Below are positions 9,805 to 18,989 of a stretch of DNA of 50,625 bases, piece after piece. Location: positions 157,522-208,146 of the forward strand of contig DBEP01000006.1 of the NCBI GenBank assembly GCA_002294045.1. The letters are read 5' to 3'. The DNA comes from Lachnoclostridium sp. UBA903 (GTDB taxonomy: Bacteria > Bacillota > Clostridia > Lachnospirales > Lachnospiraceae). The position numbers were made by a program, and so were the translations under genes. How positions within the stretch are numbered: the stretch's first letter is position 1; the number at the start of each line of letters is the position of its first letter. Under the pieces are notes generated by a model. It saw nothing but the letters and a program-made list of their open reading frames with translations. It was not told where the DNA came from and searched no databases.

Positions 9805-11526
9805 TTAGTATTTAAATACTTCTGCCAGCTTTGCTTTTTTTACTAAATTGTTATAGATTCTTGACGAAGACATAAGTTCCTCGTGCTTTCCGAAAGCTTC
9901 TACTTCTCCATTGTCAATAATTACTATCTTATCCGCATTTTCAACGGATTTTAGCCTGTGGGAAATAATGATGACGGTTTTATTTTTTATTAAATCATTT
10001 AAGCTTTCTTGTATTTTTTTCTCATTGTCCACATCTAAAGAGGCAGCTATTTCATCTAAGATGATGATTGGTGCATTCTTCAAAAATGCTCTGGCAATGG
10101 ATAATCTCTGTCTTTCTCCTCCTGACAAGGTTGCTCCGTTTTCACCTATTACAGTATCGTACCCCTCCGGAAGCTCATTAATAAATTCTTCGCAATTTGC
10201 CAGCCTGGCCGCTTCTTTTACCTCTTCATCTGTTGCCGTCTTTTTTCCTATTCTAATGTTTTCTGCTATTGATGTATTAAAAAGTGTTACATCCTGAAAA
10301 ACAATGGATATTTTTTCAAATAATGATTTTGTGGAAATTTCTTTTATATCCACGCTTCCGATTTTTATCTTTCCGTCGTCATAATCATAAAGCCTGGAAA
10401 TCAAGCGCAGAATACTTGTCTTTCCACAGCCTGACATACCCACAAGGGCGGTCACCTCATTTTGATTTGCCGTAAAGCTGATATTTTTGAGAACTGCTGT
10501 GTCTTCGTTGTAAGCAAAGGATACATTTTTTAGTTCTATATCATAATTTGAAATTTCTTTATCTTCTCCTTTTTGAACTTTTGTACTTCTTATTTCTTTA
10601 ATACGATTAATCATGGCGTCAATATAATAAAGCTCTGCGATGTTTTGACTTACTCCATCTACACCTTCTTTGATTTTGATAGATGCCAAAATATATCCAA
10701 TGAGATATAAAATGTTTATTTCTCCTTTTAAAAATAGTCCCGTTCCTACCAATATGACGATTGCAAAAGCAATCTGAACAACAAGAGCTGAAAAAAGCAG
10801 AGGAACAACTGCCGTAAATTCTGCTTTTAAATGTATTTTCTCGCCCTCTTCCATTTTTTTATACAGACTTTGTTTAATTTCTTTTGTAAGCCCAAAGCTC
10901 TTTATCTCTTGTTGTAACTCGATCGCTTCTTGAAAGCTGTCTGAATTATCCCTAAGCTTTGTATAATATTTAATATTTTCTCTTAATTGGATTTTTTTAG
11001 ACCAAACAATTAATAAAAAGGCTATGATTATTGGCAAAATAACAGCAAGCCCCAGTTTTATATTTCCGCTTAGTAAAAGAACAGATACAAGCGGAAAAAA
11101 CATAAAAAATCCGATTGTTTTTGCCATCGCATGGCTTATGGCGTGTTCGATAGCCGCAACATCAGCCATAATCGTCTGGGAAAGATCAGATAGATTATGC
11201 TTAGAAAAATAAGAAAGAGGAAGTTTGCTCAATGTATCTGCAATATCCAGTCTCAAATTAGCACTTTCTTTATAGGTTGAATTATAAAGTGTATTGTATT
11301 CCACTCTCAGAAGTATATACATGATGACAAGCACCGAAGCAGAAAAGCCTATGTAAAAAATATTGTTTTTTATATTTCCCAAAACAAGCTCATTAAACAA
11401 AATCATAAGCAGTACAGCCGGGAGCATATTAACTATATATACGAAAAAGGATGCCAAACTAGCTCTAACCAAATCACTTGCACCTCTGTCCGTCAGAGCA
11501 AAGTATTTCTTAAATAAATTCTTCAT
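9805..11526 (-). CDS. ABC transporter, fused permease/ATPase (second half-transporter)
   Basis: The 573-residue type IV (exporter-fold) half-transporter has six predicted membrane helices in about the first 300 residues and an ATPase domain with Walker A GMSGCGKTS, signature LSGGERQRLSIARAF, Walker B IIILDEIAAS, and switch His in ISHRLKS. I chose the ATG at 11526 because GGAGGG lies 6 bases before it; an in-frame upstream ATG at 11556 lies deep in the preceding gene. It overlaps the end of the preceding ABC gene by 17 bases, so the two are translated together and probably form a heterodimer. The resemblance to YbtP/YbtQ and IrtA/IrtB-like siderophore importers, plus the adjacent AraC gene, makes metal-chelate transport plausible, but the sequence does not prove the substrate or direction. 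Confidence 0.9.
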   Translation of the reverse strand: MKNLFKKYFALTDRGASDLVRASLASFFVYIVNMLPAVLLMILFNELVLGNIKNNIFYIGFSASVLVIMYILLRVEYNTLYNSTYKESANLRLDIADTLSKLPLSYFSKHNLSDLSQTIMADVAAIEHAISHAMAKTIGFFMFFPLVSVLLLSGNIKLGLAVILPIIIAFLLIVWSKKIQLRENIKYYTKLRDNSDSFQEAIELQQEIKSFGLTKEIKQSLYKKMEEGEKIHLKAEFTAVVPLLFSALVVQIAFAIVILVGTGLFLKGEINILYLIGYILASIKIKEGVDGVSQNIAELYYIDAMINRIKEIRSTKVQKGEDKEISNYDIELKNVSFAYNEDTAVLKNISFTANQNEVTALVGMSGCGKTSILRLISRLYDYDDGKIKIGSVDIKEISTKSLFEKISIVFQDVTLFNTSIAENIRIGKKTATDEEVKEAARLANCEEFINELPEGYDTVIGENGATLSGGERQRLSIARAFLKNAPIIILDEIAASLDVDNEKKIQESLNDLIKNKTVIIISHRLKSVENADKIVIIDNGEVEAFGKHEELMSSSRIYNNLVKKAKLAEVFKY

Positions 11527-13267
11527 AACGCACCCTCCAATCGTTCGCTTTTGCATAAAGCTCTTGAAAATATTTATACCTGCTGTCTTTTCTCATTAAT
11601 TCAGAATCATTACCCCTCTCTATTATTTTTCCCTTCTGCATCACCAGTATTTCGTCAACTGCTCTGATACTGCTCAATCTGTGTGCAATCATAATGACGG
11701 TTTTTCCCTTAATAAGATTTTTAAATGCCTTTTGCAATTCATGCTCATTCTCAGGGTCAACTGCCGCACTGGCCTCATCCATTATGATAATATTTGCATT
11801 TTTAAGAATAGCTCTGGCTATGGCAATTCTTTGTTTTTCCCCGCCCGATAAAAACACCCCTTTAGTACCAATCACGGTTTGTTCTTTTAAGGGAAATTTT
11901 TTTATAATTTCGTCACAGCCTGCAAGATGGAGTGCTTCAAATATTTCCTCTTTCGTTGCATCGGGATTTGCTGTTTTAACATTATCGTAAATACTCATTT
12001 TAAATAACTTGCTGTCTTGAAATACAAAGGCAATGCTTTTCGTAATTGCTTCTTCACTGTAGCTTGTAATGCTTTTACCGCCAATTTTTATATCTCCGCT
12101 GTTGATTTTATAAAATCCTGATATTAACTTTGCAATAGTGGATTTCCCACTGCCTGAGGCCCCAACCAAAGCATAGCTTTTATTTTCTTCAAGTTTAAAG
12201 CTAAGATTATCTAAAACCATTTCATCGCTATATCCAAAGCTAACCTTATCAAACTCAATATCAAAGTTTTTAAATTTCTCCAGTGTGCCAAATTCCAATC
12301 TATCTTTTTGCATATCGTCGAAAATCTGCTCCAATTTTTCCACGGCAGATGTTCCCATATATGCATACATAGAGACATACATTATTTTCATAAATCCGCT
12401 AAATAATACGCCGCTGAGGAATAAAAACATAATCAAATCCACCGCAAGCATTTTGGGATCAGAGTGAATATCTGTAAACAAAACCATAAACGGCGTAAGA
12501 ATGGCTATCGCCCCCAAAAAAATAATTTGAAACCTTAAATATGGCTTCCTGCAGCTCATGGAATAATCGAGAGCATATTTTGAATAATCCATAATGGCCT
12601 TATGCAAAGCCTTAAACGAACTAACACTTGCTCCAAAAATTTTAATAACTTGCATACCGCGTACATACTCAACGGTTTCACTGTTCATTTTCTCTAATGC
12701 CTCTTGATAAACAGCCATAAAGCTTTTATCTCCTGACATCAATACAATTTGTCCCGCTCCTGAAACAGTGAACACAAGCAATGCTACTCCGACCCTTAAG
12801 TCAATCATAAACCCAATGATAAGTACTAATACCGGAGTAAGCACTGCCCCTGCGTTATCCGGTATTAGGTGCGCAACAATGCTATGCGTTTGCGACGCAT
12901 TATCATCTATCAGCTGCCTGGTTCTGCCGGATGAATTTAAATCAAAGAATCTAAAGCTGGAATTGATAAGGCCGTCAATTCCTTTTTTTCTCAGATTTGT
13001 TTCTAATCTAAAACCAAGAATATGGGTTAAAAGCACAGAGAAAATATAAATAAGCGAGCCTGCTACCAACAGTCCCACTATTATAATTGCATAACGAAAC
13101 GCATCCCCTACATCGCTCATGATAACAAGCCTTTTAAGAAATTCATACATGTAATAATATGCCGATACTGTTATCACAGTAGAAACAGCAGTAAATAGGA
13201 TTGCCACGAATGCTAACCACTTCTCTTTTGGCACATAATAAAGCAATTTTTTGTAAACTTTAAACAT
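11510..13267 (-). CDS. ABC transporter, fused permease/ATPase (first half-transporter)
   Basis: The 585-residue half-transporter begins MFKVYKKLLYYVPKEKW, then six predicted membrane helices (about 18-300) and an ATPase domain with Walker A GASGSGKST, signature LSGGEKQRIAIARAI, Walker B IIIMDEASAA and switch His in IAHRLSS. GAGGAGG lies 6 bases before the ATG. It overlaps the following ABC gene and is divergent from an AraC-type regulator across a 212-base region containing two inverted repeats. Both ATPase sites look complete, unlike many heterodimeric exporters with one degenerate site. DNA in this module is visibly more AT-rich than the flanking sugar genes, which hints at separate ancestry. 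The substrate is unknown; metal-chelate or peptide transport is inferred from the class. Confidence 0.9.
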   Translation of the reverse strand: MFKVYKKLLYYVPKEKWLAFVAILFTAVSTVITVSAYYYMYEFLKRLVIMSDVGDAFRYAIIIVGLLVAGSLIYIFSVLLTHILGFRLETNLRKKGIDGLINSSFRFFDLNSSGRTRQLIDDNASQTHSIVAHLIPDNAGAVLTPVLVLIIGFMIDLRVGVALLVFTVSGAGQIVLMSGDKSFMAVYQEALEKMNSETVEYVRGMQVIKIFGASVSSFKALHKAIMDYSKYALDYSMSCRKPYLRFQIIFLGAIAILTPFMVLFTDIHSDPKMLAVDLIMFLFLSGVLFSGFMKIMYVSMYAYMGTSAVEKLEQIFDDMQKDRLEFGTLEKFKNFDIEFDKVSFGYSDEMVLDNLSFKLEENKSYALVGASGSGKSTIAKLISGFYKINSGDIKIGGKSITSYSEEAITKSIAFVFQDSKLFKMSIYDNVKTANPDATKEEIFEALHLAGCDEIIKKFPLKEQTVIGTKGVFLSGGEKQRIAIARAILKNANIIIMDEASAAVDPENEHELQKAFKNLIKGKTVIMIAHRLSSIRAVDEILVMQKGKIIERGNDSELMRKDSRYKYFQELYAKANDWRVRYEEFI

Positions 13268-13387
13268 ATAATACCTCCTCGCATTATCTCATTTAGACGC
13301 TATTATTACCTTTAATAAAATTTATCTCCAAAACAAATATTGTAGTTAAAAATTTTTAACTTATTTTTAGCAATATTAGTTTTTCCT

Positions 13388-13453
13388 ATTGTATCATTTG
13401 CTAAAATAGGATACAATACAGCACAGACAATGATGTCTAATCGTATCATTGTC
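13388..13453. promoter_or_regulatory. Two inverted repeats between ABC operon and AraC gene
   Basis: ATTGTATC (13388-13395) pairs with GATACAAT (13410-13417), and GACAATGAT (13426-13434) pairs with ATCATTGTC (13445-13453) around a 10-base spacer. They share an ACAAT half-site. The location in a divergent promoter region makes them likely binding sites for the AraC protein encoded to the right. Confidence 0.6.
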
Positions 13454-13479
13454 CAATCGAGATATAAGGAGGTTTGTTT

Positions 13480-14517
13480 ATGAATAGCTTTCAAGATTTT
13501 TTAGAAAAACTAGGTTGGAAATCCTGCCAAAATTGCAAAAAGTATTCTCCGTCTGGCAAAACTTTTTGCGCTCAGAACGAAAATTTTGATGGTATCTATT
13601 GGTATTATGAAACAGAGCAATTTATCATTGACATTCATGACTTCTTTATTAAAAAAGAACATATGGTTCATTTTTTTTCTGGTATGAGTCCTTTTATGTC
13701 ATTCATTTCAACATATATTAAATCAGCAAATGGAGAATATTTTAACCCTTATCAAGCATTAACATCAAACACCATGTTTGTTATGAATATAGAACGGACG
13801 GACGTCCGATTTCTTTTACACGCAAACTTCCCATATGTTAGCGTGGGGATTAATTTTAAAGATAAAATGATTGAAGAGTATATTTCCTGCCATTTAAATC
13901 CTGAATGCACCAGTATTTACAATGTTTTCTTTGAAACCAGAGAGCTTTTAACAAAGCCTTTGGGAAAATTAGCAAACTCTATTCTGAATTGTAATATGAA
14001 TTCCCCTGCTGCGGAGATATTTCTTGAAGCAAAAGCAAAAGAGTGGTTAAGCATCACCCTTGACGCATATTTTAACAAGGCAAAAGCGAGACCAATATCC
14101 AAATCTGATGAAAAAGCAATCGAAAATGTAGCAAGCTATATTAACGACCATTATGCTTTGGCGCTATCCCAAGAACTCTTAGAGAAAATCGCTATGATGA
14201 GCGGGACGAAATTGAAAAATGTATTTAAACAGAAATATCAAATGAGCATAACGGAATACGCACAAAGAAAAAGAATGAACATCGCAGAAACCTTGCTGTC
14301 AACGACAGAACTCGAAATAAGGGATATTGCAAAGTCTGTTGGCTATAGCTCCCATAGTAGATTTACAACCCTTTTCAAAAAATATAAGGGCGTATATCCC
14401 CGAGAAGTAAAAAAGGTGAGTTCTTTAAATAACACCTCTGTACACATGTGTCAATATAATTCAGAAAAACATTCATCCTGTAAAGATGAACGGAAAAATG
14501 AGTTAAAACACATATAA
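13480..14517 (+). CDS. AraC-family transcriptional regulator
   Basis: The 345-residue protein has a C-terminal pair of helix-turn-helix motifs (about 210-310), including LSQELLEKIAMMSGTKLKNV and EIRDIAKSVGYSSHSRFTTL followed by FKKYKGVYPREVKK, typical of AraC/XylS activators. The N-terminal 200 residues would be the ligand-sensing part; they contain CQNCKKYSPSGKTFC near the start, a Cys-rich stretch that might bind a metal. The ATG at 13480 is preferred to the in-frame TTG at 13474 because AAGGAGG lies 7 bases before it. Being divergent from the ABC pair, it probably controls that operon. The sensed ligand is unknown. Confidence 0.88.
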   Translation: MNSFQDFLEKLGWKSCQNCKKYSPSGKTFCAQNENFDGIYWYYETEQFIIDIHDFFIKKEHMVHFFSGMSPFMSFISTYIKSANGEYFNPYQALTSNTMFVMNIERTDVRFLLHANFPYVSVGINFKDKMIEEYISCHLNPECTSIYNVFFETRELLTKPLGKLANSILNCNMNSPAAEIFLEAKAKEWLSITLDAYFNKAKARPISKSDEKAIENVASYINDHYALALSQELLEKIAMMSGTKLKNVFKQKYQMSITEYAQRKRMNIAETLLSTTELEIRDIAKSVGYSSHSRFTTLFKKYKGVYPREVKKVSSLNNTSVHMCQYNSEKHSSCKDERKNELKHI

Positions 14518-14519
14518 AA

Positions 14520-14569
14520 AGCCATTACACACCCCGGATAAGGTATTCCCTCCAGGTCATGTAATGGCT
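14520..14569 (-). terminator. Bidirectional terminator between AraC gene and rpsR
   Basis: AGCCATTACA (14520-14529) pairs perfectly with TGTAATGGCT (14560-14569). The minus strand continues TTTTTATAT, suiting the rpsF-ssb-rpsR operon; the plus strand continues ATTTTCACTTTT, a weaker tract serving the AraC gene. Confidence 0.8.
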
Positions 14570-14639
14570 ATTTTCACTTTTCTATGCAAGTCGTGTAAAT
14601 CAACTTCCCCAACCTCTGGACTCCCAGTAAAATCTGGGC

Positions 14640-14924
14640 TTAATCCATGGTGTAAGGCATTAAAGCGATATGTCTTGCCCTTTTGATTGCTACCGTAAGA
14701 GCTCTCTGGTGTTTTGCACAGTTTCCGGTAATTCTTCTGGGAAGAATTTTGCCTCTTTCCGATACATATCTCTTTAATTTGTTAATATCTTTATAGTCAA
14801 TCTCTGTGTGGTTCTTGTCCGCACAGAATATACAAACTTTTTTTCTCCTGCGGGTGTTTCTTCTCCTGATCGGAGAATCGCCCCTATCGTTTTTATCATT
14901 TCTGTCGTTTCTATTAACTGGCAT
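14640..14924 (-). CDS. rpsR: Ribosomal protein bS18
   Basis: The 94-residue small-subunit protein binds together with S6 to the platform of 16S rRNA. The conserved core KVCIFCADKNHTEIDYKD is followed by LKRYVSERGKILPRR and TGNCAKHQRALTVAIKRAR. The N-terminal 25 residues are an Arg/Asp/Asn-rich extension common in Firmicutes. It retains a Cys pair (CIFC) and a later Cys, the older zinc-type variant. It is the last gene of the rpsF-ssb-rpsR operon, with AAGGAGG 8 bases before the ATG. Confidence 0.98.
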   Translation of the reverse strand: MPVNRNDRNDKNDRGDSPIRRRNTRRRKKVCIFCADKNHTEIDYKDINKLKRYVSERGKILPRRITGNCAKHQRALTVAIKRARHIALMPYTMD

Positions 14925-14983
14925 AAACGGACCTCCTTATCCGATGAATACAATTTAATGTATAATTATATTATTCTTAATGC

Positions 14984-15436
14984 TTAATTAAATGGCAGTT
15001 CCTCATCCAGACCGTCCGGTATATTCATAAAACCGTCTCCGACTGCCTGGCTTGGTTCCGGTCTTGAAGTCTGCTGATAGCCTCCGGACTGCTGATAACC
15101 TCCGGATTCGCTGCTGCTTTTACTTTCTGCGAATTCTAATTCATCCACCATAATCTGAACACTATATACCTTCTGTCCTTCCTTATTGGTGTAGTTATCA
15201 TTCTGAATTCTTCCGACAACAACCATCTTGGTACCTTGTTTTAAGTACCTTTCTACAAACTCCGCCTGCTTGCCAAATGCAGTACAGTTAAAAAAATCTG
15301 CTTCCGGCTCACCCTGTCTTTTAAAACGGCGGTCAACAGCAAGTGAAAATCTCGCTATTGCTAAGGAATTCTCTCCCTGAGAGTATCTGATTTCCGGGTC
15401 TCTCGTAAGACGGCCCATTAAAATGACTTTATTCAT
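14984..15436 (-). CDS. ssb: Single-stranded DNA-binding protein
   Basis: The 150-residue protein protects single-stranded DNA during replication, repair and recombination. The OB fold (about 1-105) starts MNKVILMGRLTRDPEIRYS and includes FNCTAFGKQAEFVERYLKQG. A Gly/Gln/Ser-rich linker containing a duplicated GGYQQ leads to the acidic tail DGLDEELPFN, the site that recruits partner proteins. It lies between rpsF and rpsR in the standard bacterial order, with an AGGAGG-like site upstream. Confidence 0.98.
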   Translation of the reverse strand: MNKVILMGRLTRDPEIRYSQGENSLAIARFSLAVDRRFKRQGEPEADFFNCTAFGKQAEFVERYLKQGTKMVVVGRIQNDNYTNKEGQKVYSVQIMVDELEFAESKSSSESGGYQQSGGYQQTSRPEPSQAVGDGFMNIPDGLDEELPFN

Positions 15437-15457
15437 ATTAAGGATAACCTCCTTTTG

Positions 15458-15745
15458 CTATGCGTCCCGTCTAATGCATAAGAATCTGATTACATTTTCC
15501 AAAATGCGAATACGATCTTCAACTTCGCTTGGGCATTTCGAATCAGCATCGAATTGGATAAAATAATAGAAGCCTTCTTTCATTTTCTGAACTTCGTAAG
15601 CTAATCTTTTCTTACCCCATTCATCAATTTTGGTAATGTTACCGCCAAATCTGGTAATAATATCTTTCACGGATTCTAAAGTTGCTGTTCTGGCTTCATC
15701 TTCGATTTTTGCATTTACAACTAAGGCTAATTCATATTGGTTCAT
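15458..15745 (-). CDS. rpsF: Ribosomal protein bS6
   Basis: The 95-residue platform protein of the small subunit pairs with S18. It starts MNQYELALVVNAKIEDEAR and contains the conserved IDEWGKKRLAYEVQK and FYYFIQFDADS. The frame stays open another 50 codons upstream, but AGGAGG 11 bases before this ATG and family length fix the start here. It is the first gene of the operon; the 150-base leader upstream is likely where S6/S18 autoregulation occurs, although I could not fold a certain S6:S18 motif. Confidence 0.97.
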   Translation of the reverse strand: MNQYELALVVNAKIEDEARTATLESVKDIITRFGGNITKIDEWGKKRLAYEVQKMKEGFYYFIQFDADSKCPSEVEDRIRILENVIRFLCIRRDA

Positions 15746-15885
15746 AGTTGTCTGCACCTCCTTTTGGTCTCTGGCCCTTTCACACAACAGCCCTCCAAGG
15801 GTTCTATTGACAGATTGGAACCGCGCATTTTTCCATCTGTACGTAAAGAGCAAGGAAAATTTTGTATAACATATCACGAATATAT

Positions 15886-15914
15886 ATTTTACCATAGATG
15901 TTAAGGCTTGACAA
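15886..15914 (-). promoter_or_regulatory. Sigma-A promoter of the rpsF operon
   Basis: On the minus strand TTGTCA (15914-15909) and TAAAAT (15891-15886) are separated by exactly 17 bases. Transcription would start near 15880, giving a leader of about 135 bases before rpsF. Confidence 0.75.
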
Positions 15915-15983
15915 GTTCTTTTTTTTAATTACTTTAATTTAGGGTTACTGGCCGGAATGTGAACAGTAACTAATTTAGTAAAT

Positions 15984-16015
15984 AAAAAAGAAACTGCAAA
16001 TCAGTTTCTTTTTTA
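15984..16015 (-). terminator. Terminator after the nitronate-monooxygenase-like gene
   Basis: AAAGAAACTG and CAGTTTCTTT form a perfect stem with a CAAAT loop. A long T-tract follows on the minus strand. It lies 30 bases beyond the stop codon of the gene at 16046. Confidence 0.85.
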
Positions 16016-16045
16016 CTCTTTTTAAATAGTCATAACGCAATTCAT

Positions 16046-17098
16046 TTATTTAAAATAATCATCCAGTACATCCTGCACCGTTCTTATTTTATTTTCCATA
16101 TAGGCATTGGCGCCGCAGAATAACAGTGCTTCATGGATATTACCTTTTGCAGCATTGGCCAGGGCGTCTGTGATGCAGTAAGGCGTGATGGCCGGATTAC
16201 AGGTTTTTATACAGTTGTGGCAGCGCTTTATAGGGATACGGCCTAAAAGAACCCGTTCCATAAAAGCATTTTTAATGGCCCGTCCGGGCATTCCCACCGG
16301 GCTTTTTACAATAACGATATCTTCTTTTTTGCAATTAATATATGCCTGCTTATACTTCATATCCGCATCGCATTCCTTTGTCGTAACAAATTTCGTTGCA
16401 ACCTGGATACCGTCCGCTCCCAGGGAAAAATAATGCTCCATATCCTGTTTATTCTGTATTCCGCCGGCAACGATTACCGGTATATCTTTTCCGTATTTAT
16501 TACCATAGTCCTTGGTTACGGCTATAATACTCTTTATCTCTTCTTCATAGGCCGATTCATCTATATTCTCCAGCTGCTCCGGCAAAAAACCCAGATGTCC
16601 GCCTGCTTTTGGCCCTTCAATAATAATGGCATCCGGAGCGGCGCTGTTTTTCTTATCCCACATCTTCAGTATTACATTGGCTGCTTTTAAAGAGGATACG
16701 ATAGGTATCAGCTTTGTTCTGGTGCCTTTTGCAATCTCCGGTAATTCAATCGGGAGCCCTGCTCCGGAGATAATTAAATCAATTCCGTTTTTTATAGCTT
16801 CCTTGACGTATCTGGCATAGTTTTGTGTTGCTACCATAATATTAACGCCTAAAATGCCCGAGGGTGCTAATTTTCTTGCCCTTTTAATATGTTCACCAAT
16901 CATTCTGAGATTGGCTTCCAGCGGATTACGGTCAAAATCCGGTTCCGTAAATCCTATCTGCGCCGTGGATATTACACCGACGCCTCCCTTTGCTGAAACA
17001 GCTCCGGCAAGAGAACTTAAGCTGATTCCAACGCCCATCCCTCCCTGGATAATGGGAAGCTTTGCCGTAAGATTTCCTATTTTGAGTGCTTTATACAT
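16046..17098 (-). CDS. FMN-dependent nitronate monooxygenase / FabK-like oxidoreductase
   Basis: This 350-residue TIM-barrel flavoprotein has the N-terminal PIIQGGMGVGIS, the phosphate/flavin motif IEGPKAGGHLG with His168 at the position of the family's catalytic His, and AGGIQNKQDM plus GADGIQVATKF for FMN phosphate binding. It belongs to the group that includes nitronate monooxygenases and the enoyl-ACP reductase FabK; the two are hard to separate by eye. The absence of fab genes nearby argues against FabK. A C-terminal Cys cluster (C293, C296, C300, C308; CHNCIKTC) is unusual for nitronate monooxygenases and may bind a metal or iron-sulfur centre. GAGGT precedes the ATG, and it is monocistronic with its own terminator. 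Confidence 0.85.
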   Translation of the reverse strand: MYKALKIGNLTAKLPIIQGGMGVGISLSSLAGAVSAKGGVGVISTAQIGFTEPDFDRNPLEANLRMIGEHIKRARKLAPSGILGVNIMVATQNYARYVKEAIKNGIDLIISGAGLPIELPEIAKGTRTKLIPIVSSLKAANVILKMWDKKNSAAPDAIIIEGPKAGGHLGFLPEQLENIDESAYEEEIKSIIAVTKDYGNKYGKDIPVIVAGGIQNKQDMEHYFSLGADGIQVATKFVTTKECDADMKYKQAYINCKKEDIVIVKSPVGMPGRAIKNAFMERVLLGRIPIKRCHNCIKTCNPAITPYCITDALANAAKGNIHEALLFCGANAYMENKIRTVQDVLDDYFK

Positions 17099-17283
17099 GT
17101 TACCTCTTTTCTATGCTTCTGCATATAATTACAATCCATTATTGGGTGGAAGATTGTACAATTCTCTTCAATAAAGTTATACACAGATTTTCCGTAAATC
17201 TTGCAAGAGGTTAAACGTAATTTCAGACAAAATTTCAGGCAATAGAAAAAGTCCTTTCCCGGTTTTCTATTATATTCTTTTGT

Positions 17284-18537
17284 TTATTCTTTCCGTATTA
17301 TTTCCGGCTCTGTATTGCCCCGGATTCTTAAGTCCTGTCCGGTAGGACTCTGGAAAATCCTGATGCCGAATTCCGATGCTACCGACAGTATATGGTCAAA
17401 TATATCCGCCTGGATGTTTTCATAGCTAATCCAATCCGTATGCCTGGAAAATGCATAGATTTCCAGGGGCAGTCCGAATTCTCCGGGAGGAAGCTGTCTG
17501 ACCATATGAATCATCTCTTTGTGGATACCGGGATGCTCCGCAATATAGTTCTGGATATAGACACGGAAGGTACCGACATTGGTAAGATGACGGCCGTTTA
17601 TAAAATTGCCTTTTCCTCCGTTCGCCTCGTTATATTTTCTGATTTCTGCTTCTTTTTCAACGATATATTTTTTAAGATAACGAATTTGCTTGAATTTTTC
17701 AATCATTTCCGGAGTACAGAAAGCTATGCTGGTAGTGTCAATATATACGGCCCTTTTGATACGCCTTCCGCCGGCTTCCTCCATTCCCCGCCAGTTTTTG
17801 AAGGAATCGGATACAAGGGCATACGCCGGTATGGTAACTATGGTTTTATCAAAATTCTGCACTTTTACCGTATTTAAAGTTATTTCAATTACATCACCGT
17901 CCGCACCGTATTTGTTCATCTCAATCCAATCCCCAATTTGAAGCATATTGTTGGAGGTCAGCTGGATTCCGGCTACAAAGCCCAGTATGGAATCCTTGAA
18001 TACCAGGGAAAAGACCGCCGTTAAAGCTCCGATTCCGCTGAGAAAAGCCAGCGGACTCTGTCCTATCAGATTGGCAATGATGATAATTCCCGCTACGATG
18101 TAAATAACAATCTTGACTACCTGAAGCAAGCCTTTGATTGGCCGGACCCTGGATATGGGGTATGACATATAAATCTCGTTGGCGGAATCCAGTACGGCAT
18201 CCAAAAGCAGTATGATTATCAGAAAAATAAAAGTTGATGTTATTCTCTTGATAATATTTTCATATTGATTGAAAACAGGAGCAAAATTGTAAACTACAAC
18301 AGCCGGTATAATATGGGCAAGCCTTTTAAACACCTGATTTCTGAGCATAATATTAACCCATTTATGGTTATTTTTTTCAATAAATTTGGCCAGAAGCTTC
18401 AGTAAAAACTTTTTGAATATAAGATGAATTGCCGTACATAGTATGATAAGAATTAAAACCATAATAGCTACGGACAGATATTTTGCATAAACAGGTCGTA
18501 ATCCCCGTTCTGTAAACAATTCCTTAAAATACTCCAT
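17284..18537 (-). CDS. MscS-family mechanosensitive channel (YbdG-like size)
   Basis: The 417-residue membrane protein opens under membrane tension and releases solutes on osmotic downshock. There are several hydrophobic helices in the first 190 residues, then the pore-lining helix GALTAVFSLVFKDSILGF and the beta-domain start QIGDWIEMNKYGADGDVIEI. The length and the large cytoplasmic C-terminal domain resemble E. coli YbdG rather than the short MscS. It ends IRGNTEPEIIRKE. A loose AATAGAAAA/TTTTCTATT hairpin lies beyond the stop. No operon partner is seen. Confidence 0.9.
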   Translation of the reverse strand: MEYFKELFTERGLRPVYAKYLSVAIMVLILIILCTAIHLIFKKFLLKLLAKFIEKNNHKWVNIMLRNQVFKRLAHIIPAVVVYNFAPVFNQYENIIKRITSTFIFLIIILLLDAVLDSANEIYMSYPISRVRPIKGLLQVVKIVIYIVAGIIIIANLIGQSPLAFLSGIGALTAVFSLVFKDSILGFVAGIQLTSNNMLQIGDWIEMNKYGADGDVIEITLNTVKVQNFDKTIVTIPAYALVSDSFKNWRGMEEAGGRRIKRAVYIDTTSIAFCTPEMIEKFKQIRYLKKYIVEKEAEIRKYNEANGGKGNFINGRHLTNVGTFRVYIQNYIAEHPGIHKEMIHMVRQLPPGEFGLPLEIYAFSRHTDWISYENIQADIFDHILSVASEFGIRIFQSPTGQDLRIRGNTEPEIIRKE

Positions 18538-18716
18538 ACTCTCATTTCCTTTCCGTCATTTCTATATTCCATTACAAAATCTTTTCCTAAACAGTCCTGT
18601 ACTATATGGAATATGCTTCTATTTACCGGTTCATTCCAATTTGTTATGTGTCCGGATTATAATATGTATGAAAACACATTTTATACCAAATACGGCAATG
18701 CTGCAATAGTATACGG

Positions 18717-18989
18717 CTACCATTTTTTATCCACATCAGGACAGCTGTTTTTTGCTATTACGGCCCGGAGTTCTATAAAACAGCCGCAGATTCTGCACAT
18801 ACCGCTTAATAGATTATCACACTCCCTGCAAATGTTTAATCTTCTCTCATATTCTCCGCTTCCTGCCTTAATCTCTTCATCAAGAGCTCCGATATAATCA
18901 TACAGATTCTTAAAATAAACATTTTCCGGCATATCCTTTAAAAGGCATTTTCTGCAGTATTTATTATTGCCATATTCCTTTAAATCCAT
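18717..18989 (-). CDS. DUF6171 family Cys-rich small protein
   Basis: The 90-residue protein carries two Cys-rich knuckles: YCRKCLLKDM near the N terminus and CRECDNLLSGMCRICGCF followed by ELRA and CP near the C terminus. This pattern fits the DUF6171 family of clostridial zinc-ribbon-like proteins; its function is unknown. The frame is open 15 codons farther, but GGAAAGGA lies 6 bases before the ATG at 18989. It stands alone between MscS and a repeat-bearing gap. Confidence 0.85.
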   Translation of the reverse strand: MDLKEYGNNKYCRKCLLKDMPENVYFKNLYDYIGALDEEIKAGSGEYERRLNICRECDNLLSGMCRICGCFIELRAVIAKNSCPDVDKKW

